Origin: Cladosporium sp. IMV 00045
Taxonomy: Eukaryota > Ascomycota > Dothideomycetes > Cladosporiales > Cladosporiaceae
Direction of reading: 5' to 3'
Length of the DNA: 64,000 bases
Assembly (NCBI GenBank): GCA_001931905.2
Contig: MSJI02000794.1
Coordinates: forward strand, 62,001 to 126,000
Positions within the stretch are counted from its first letter, which is position 1. Each line of letters starts with the position of its first letter. A model generated the notes under the pieces. It did not search any database. It saw only the letters and a list, made by a program, of their open reading frames with translations, and was not told where the DNA came from. Below, one piece after another: positions 62,757 to 64,000 of this stretch. Position numbers and translations under genes: made by a program.

Positions 62757-64000
62757 TCATTTGCCAAGTGGGAAGCTATGCCAATCATCCCTAGGATTAC
62801 CAGTTGCACCCTCCGGCCACCAAGAACGAAAGTGACGCTCGACACTTCCCAGCTCAAGTGGCCCCTCCTCAGCATCGCTGTCAAGACCTTGACTCAACTT
62901 GATCCAATAGCTGTCTGCTAGGAAACGATTGTCTCTACTTTTTTCAACCATCACCCCACCCACGCAGGGATTGGGAGTAGCGGCCCATTTCTTGGTAAAG
63001 TGCTTGAATATAGGCTCTCGAAGATACATGTGTTTGTCGTAAGGATCTGCGGCAATCCTCCCCGCGGTAGCTTTAATTCTGGGTGGTCGAACGTTGTCGA
63101 TGAACTTTCCAGCATTCGATACTTGGACATCAAGAAGCTGCAAGGAAAGGGACCCTTCTCGCTTTGCGGCTGCGATTTGTCTGAAAATCGAAGCCACTAG
63201 CTGACGATCGATGGCGCAATTCTTGAGCGCCTGGAGAACATGGCCGTTGCAGGTCTCAGTTCTGCCGCGGCGGGGCCATTAGAAAGCTTCTTGATCGAAA
63301 GCGTTCTCGAAATTTGGAGCGTCGCGAACATCTATCGCGCAGTCGAGGACTAGGTGGATGTCTGAGAGGCTTGGATGAGAGCCGAGCTCAGAATACATCT
63401 CGAGCTCTTGCTCATCGCCTCTAGAGCGTGTGATCGAGATGGTCAGTTCCCTGAGTAACGGACAATTTATTCGAAGGTCTCTCGCTTCTTGAGGCGAGCA
63501 GACATAGCCTGCGTAATGGCTATAAGGGAAATGAACCGACATAACACTATGACCTCTGAGTGAGAGACAGCACAAGGTCGATCCGTGCTGTTCGAAGATT
63601 GCATTGGGGATACTTGGGCCAAAACTTCCAAGCAGATCCAGGGTTTCGAGTGGCGACAGAGCGGTCAGCAAGTCGTTCAGTTCAGGCACTGCATTCGAAG
63701 CACCCTCTAACTTGATGGATCTGAGCATCATGTCGGATGCCTTGTGCGCCAACCAAGTCAGAGCATCTCCGTCGTTTGCATTGACAAGGCTGAGCGATTG
63801 TAGCCGTGCAAAGTCGACCTTCTGTGACCATGCCTCCAGCATTCTGCTTTGGAAAGGGCCGCCTCTCATTGAGAAAGCGCTCCCAATAGCGTGCCCTAAC
63901 GTCAGGCTAATGAGTTCGGACTCCTTTTGCGGATGCTCGAAAAGCGGGCCCTCCAGAGAAAGACCTGGTCATGAGGGCCTAGACTGGCTTCGACGCTCCC
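62757..64000 (-). pseudogene. F-box protein gene with two premature stops, 3' part (homeolog A)
   Basis: Aligns without frameshift to the 3' part of the intact copy at 27278-29338 and runs off the window end. Two codons are stops here: TGA at 63969-63971, where the intact copy has TGG (Trp), and TAA at 63279-63281, where it has GAA (Glu). A 9-base in-frame deletion also removes residues around 62965 (AATPNP versus AATPNQSID). The frame is otherwise open and the last codons are unchanged, so decay is recent. Shortened proteins from internal starts are possible but would lack the F-box. Confidence 0.82.

Noticed and set aside
1..64000. The two gene sets as a true local segmental duplication within one chromosome
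   Set aside because: The junctions between sets are N runs, and contigs 1 and 4 share a 199-base identical overlap, so the arrangement is better explained by scaffolding of two homeologs.

Overview
This window is nuclear DNA of a filamentous ascomycete or black yeast. Genes carry short GT-AG introns of about 50-60 bp, and the families (ASH1-type SET methyltransferase, ERF2, IPI3, SHY1, killer-toxin-like chitinase, multi-LysM protein) are fungal. Most of the gene set occurs twice, in the same order, with nearly identical proteins. That pattern fits a duplicated or hybrid genome such as the halotolerant Dothideomycete Hortaea werneckii. The species is my inference; the sequence alone does not prove it.

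The window is a scaffold of four contigs joined by three runs of 20 N: contig 1 (1-6578), contig 2 (6599-19994), contig 3 (20015-51106) and contig 4 (51127-64000). Contigs 1 and 4 carry homeolog A and contigs 2 and 3 carry homeolog B. The last 199 bases of contig 1 equal the first 199 bases of contig 4, so these two should abut, and the 44 kb of contigs 2+3 appear to have been placed between them by the scaffolder. Between contigs 2 and 3 about 4.15 kb of homeolog B is missing, judged from homeolog A.

Layout of the shared block, left to right: D-lactate dehydrogenase (minus, complete only in B), RNF10/Mag2-like RING protein (minus), fructosamine-kinase-like protein (plus), FAD-dependent oxidoreductase with a presequence-like N-terminus (plus), ASH1-like SET protein (minus), small mitochondrial-type single-span protein (minus), ERF2-like DHHC palmitoyltransferase (plus), FSH1-like serine hydrolase (minus), small tail-anchored protein (plus), and a large F-box protein (minus; intact in B, two stop codons in A). 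Contig 2 also holds a RING-like/coiled-coil protein and a 2.8 kb stretch without a recognisable gene.

Contig 3 alone extends into 29.8-51.1 kb. It starts with a chitin-directed secretory cluster: a secreted 417-aa protein with a dibasic site, a divergent 13-exon killer-toxin-like GH18 chitinase of 1494 aa, and a five-LysM secreted protein. Housekeeping and other genes follow: SHY1/SURF1, a UBX protein, a repeat-containing membrane protein, a Ser/Thr-rich secreted protein, the ribosome-assembly WD40 protein IPI3, a secreted SGNH hydrolase, and the 3' exon of ribosomal protein eL37 cut by the third gap. No tRNA, rRNA, CRISPR array or intact transposon was seen.
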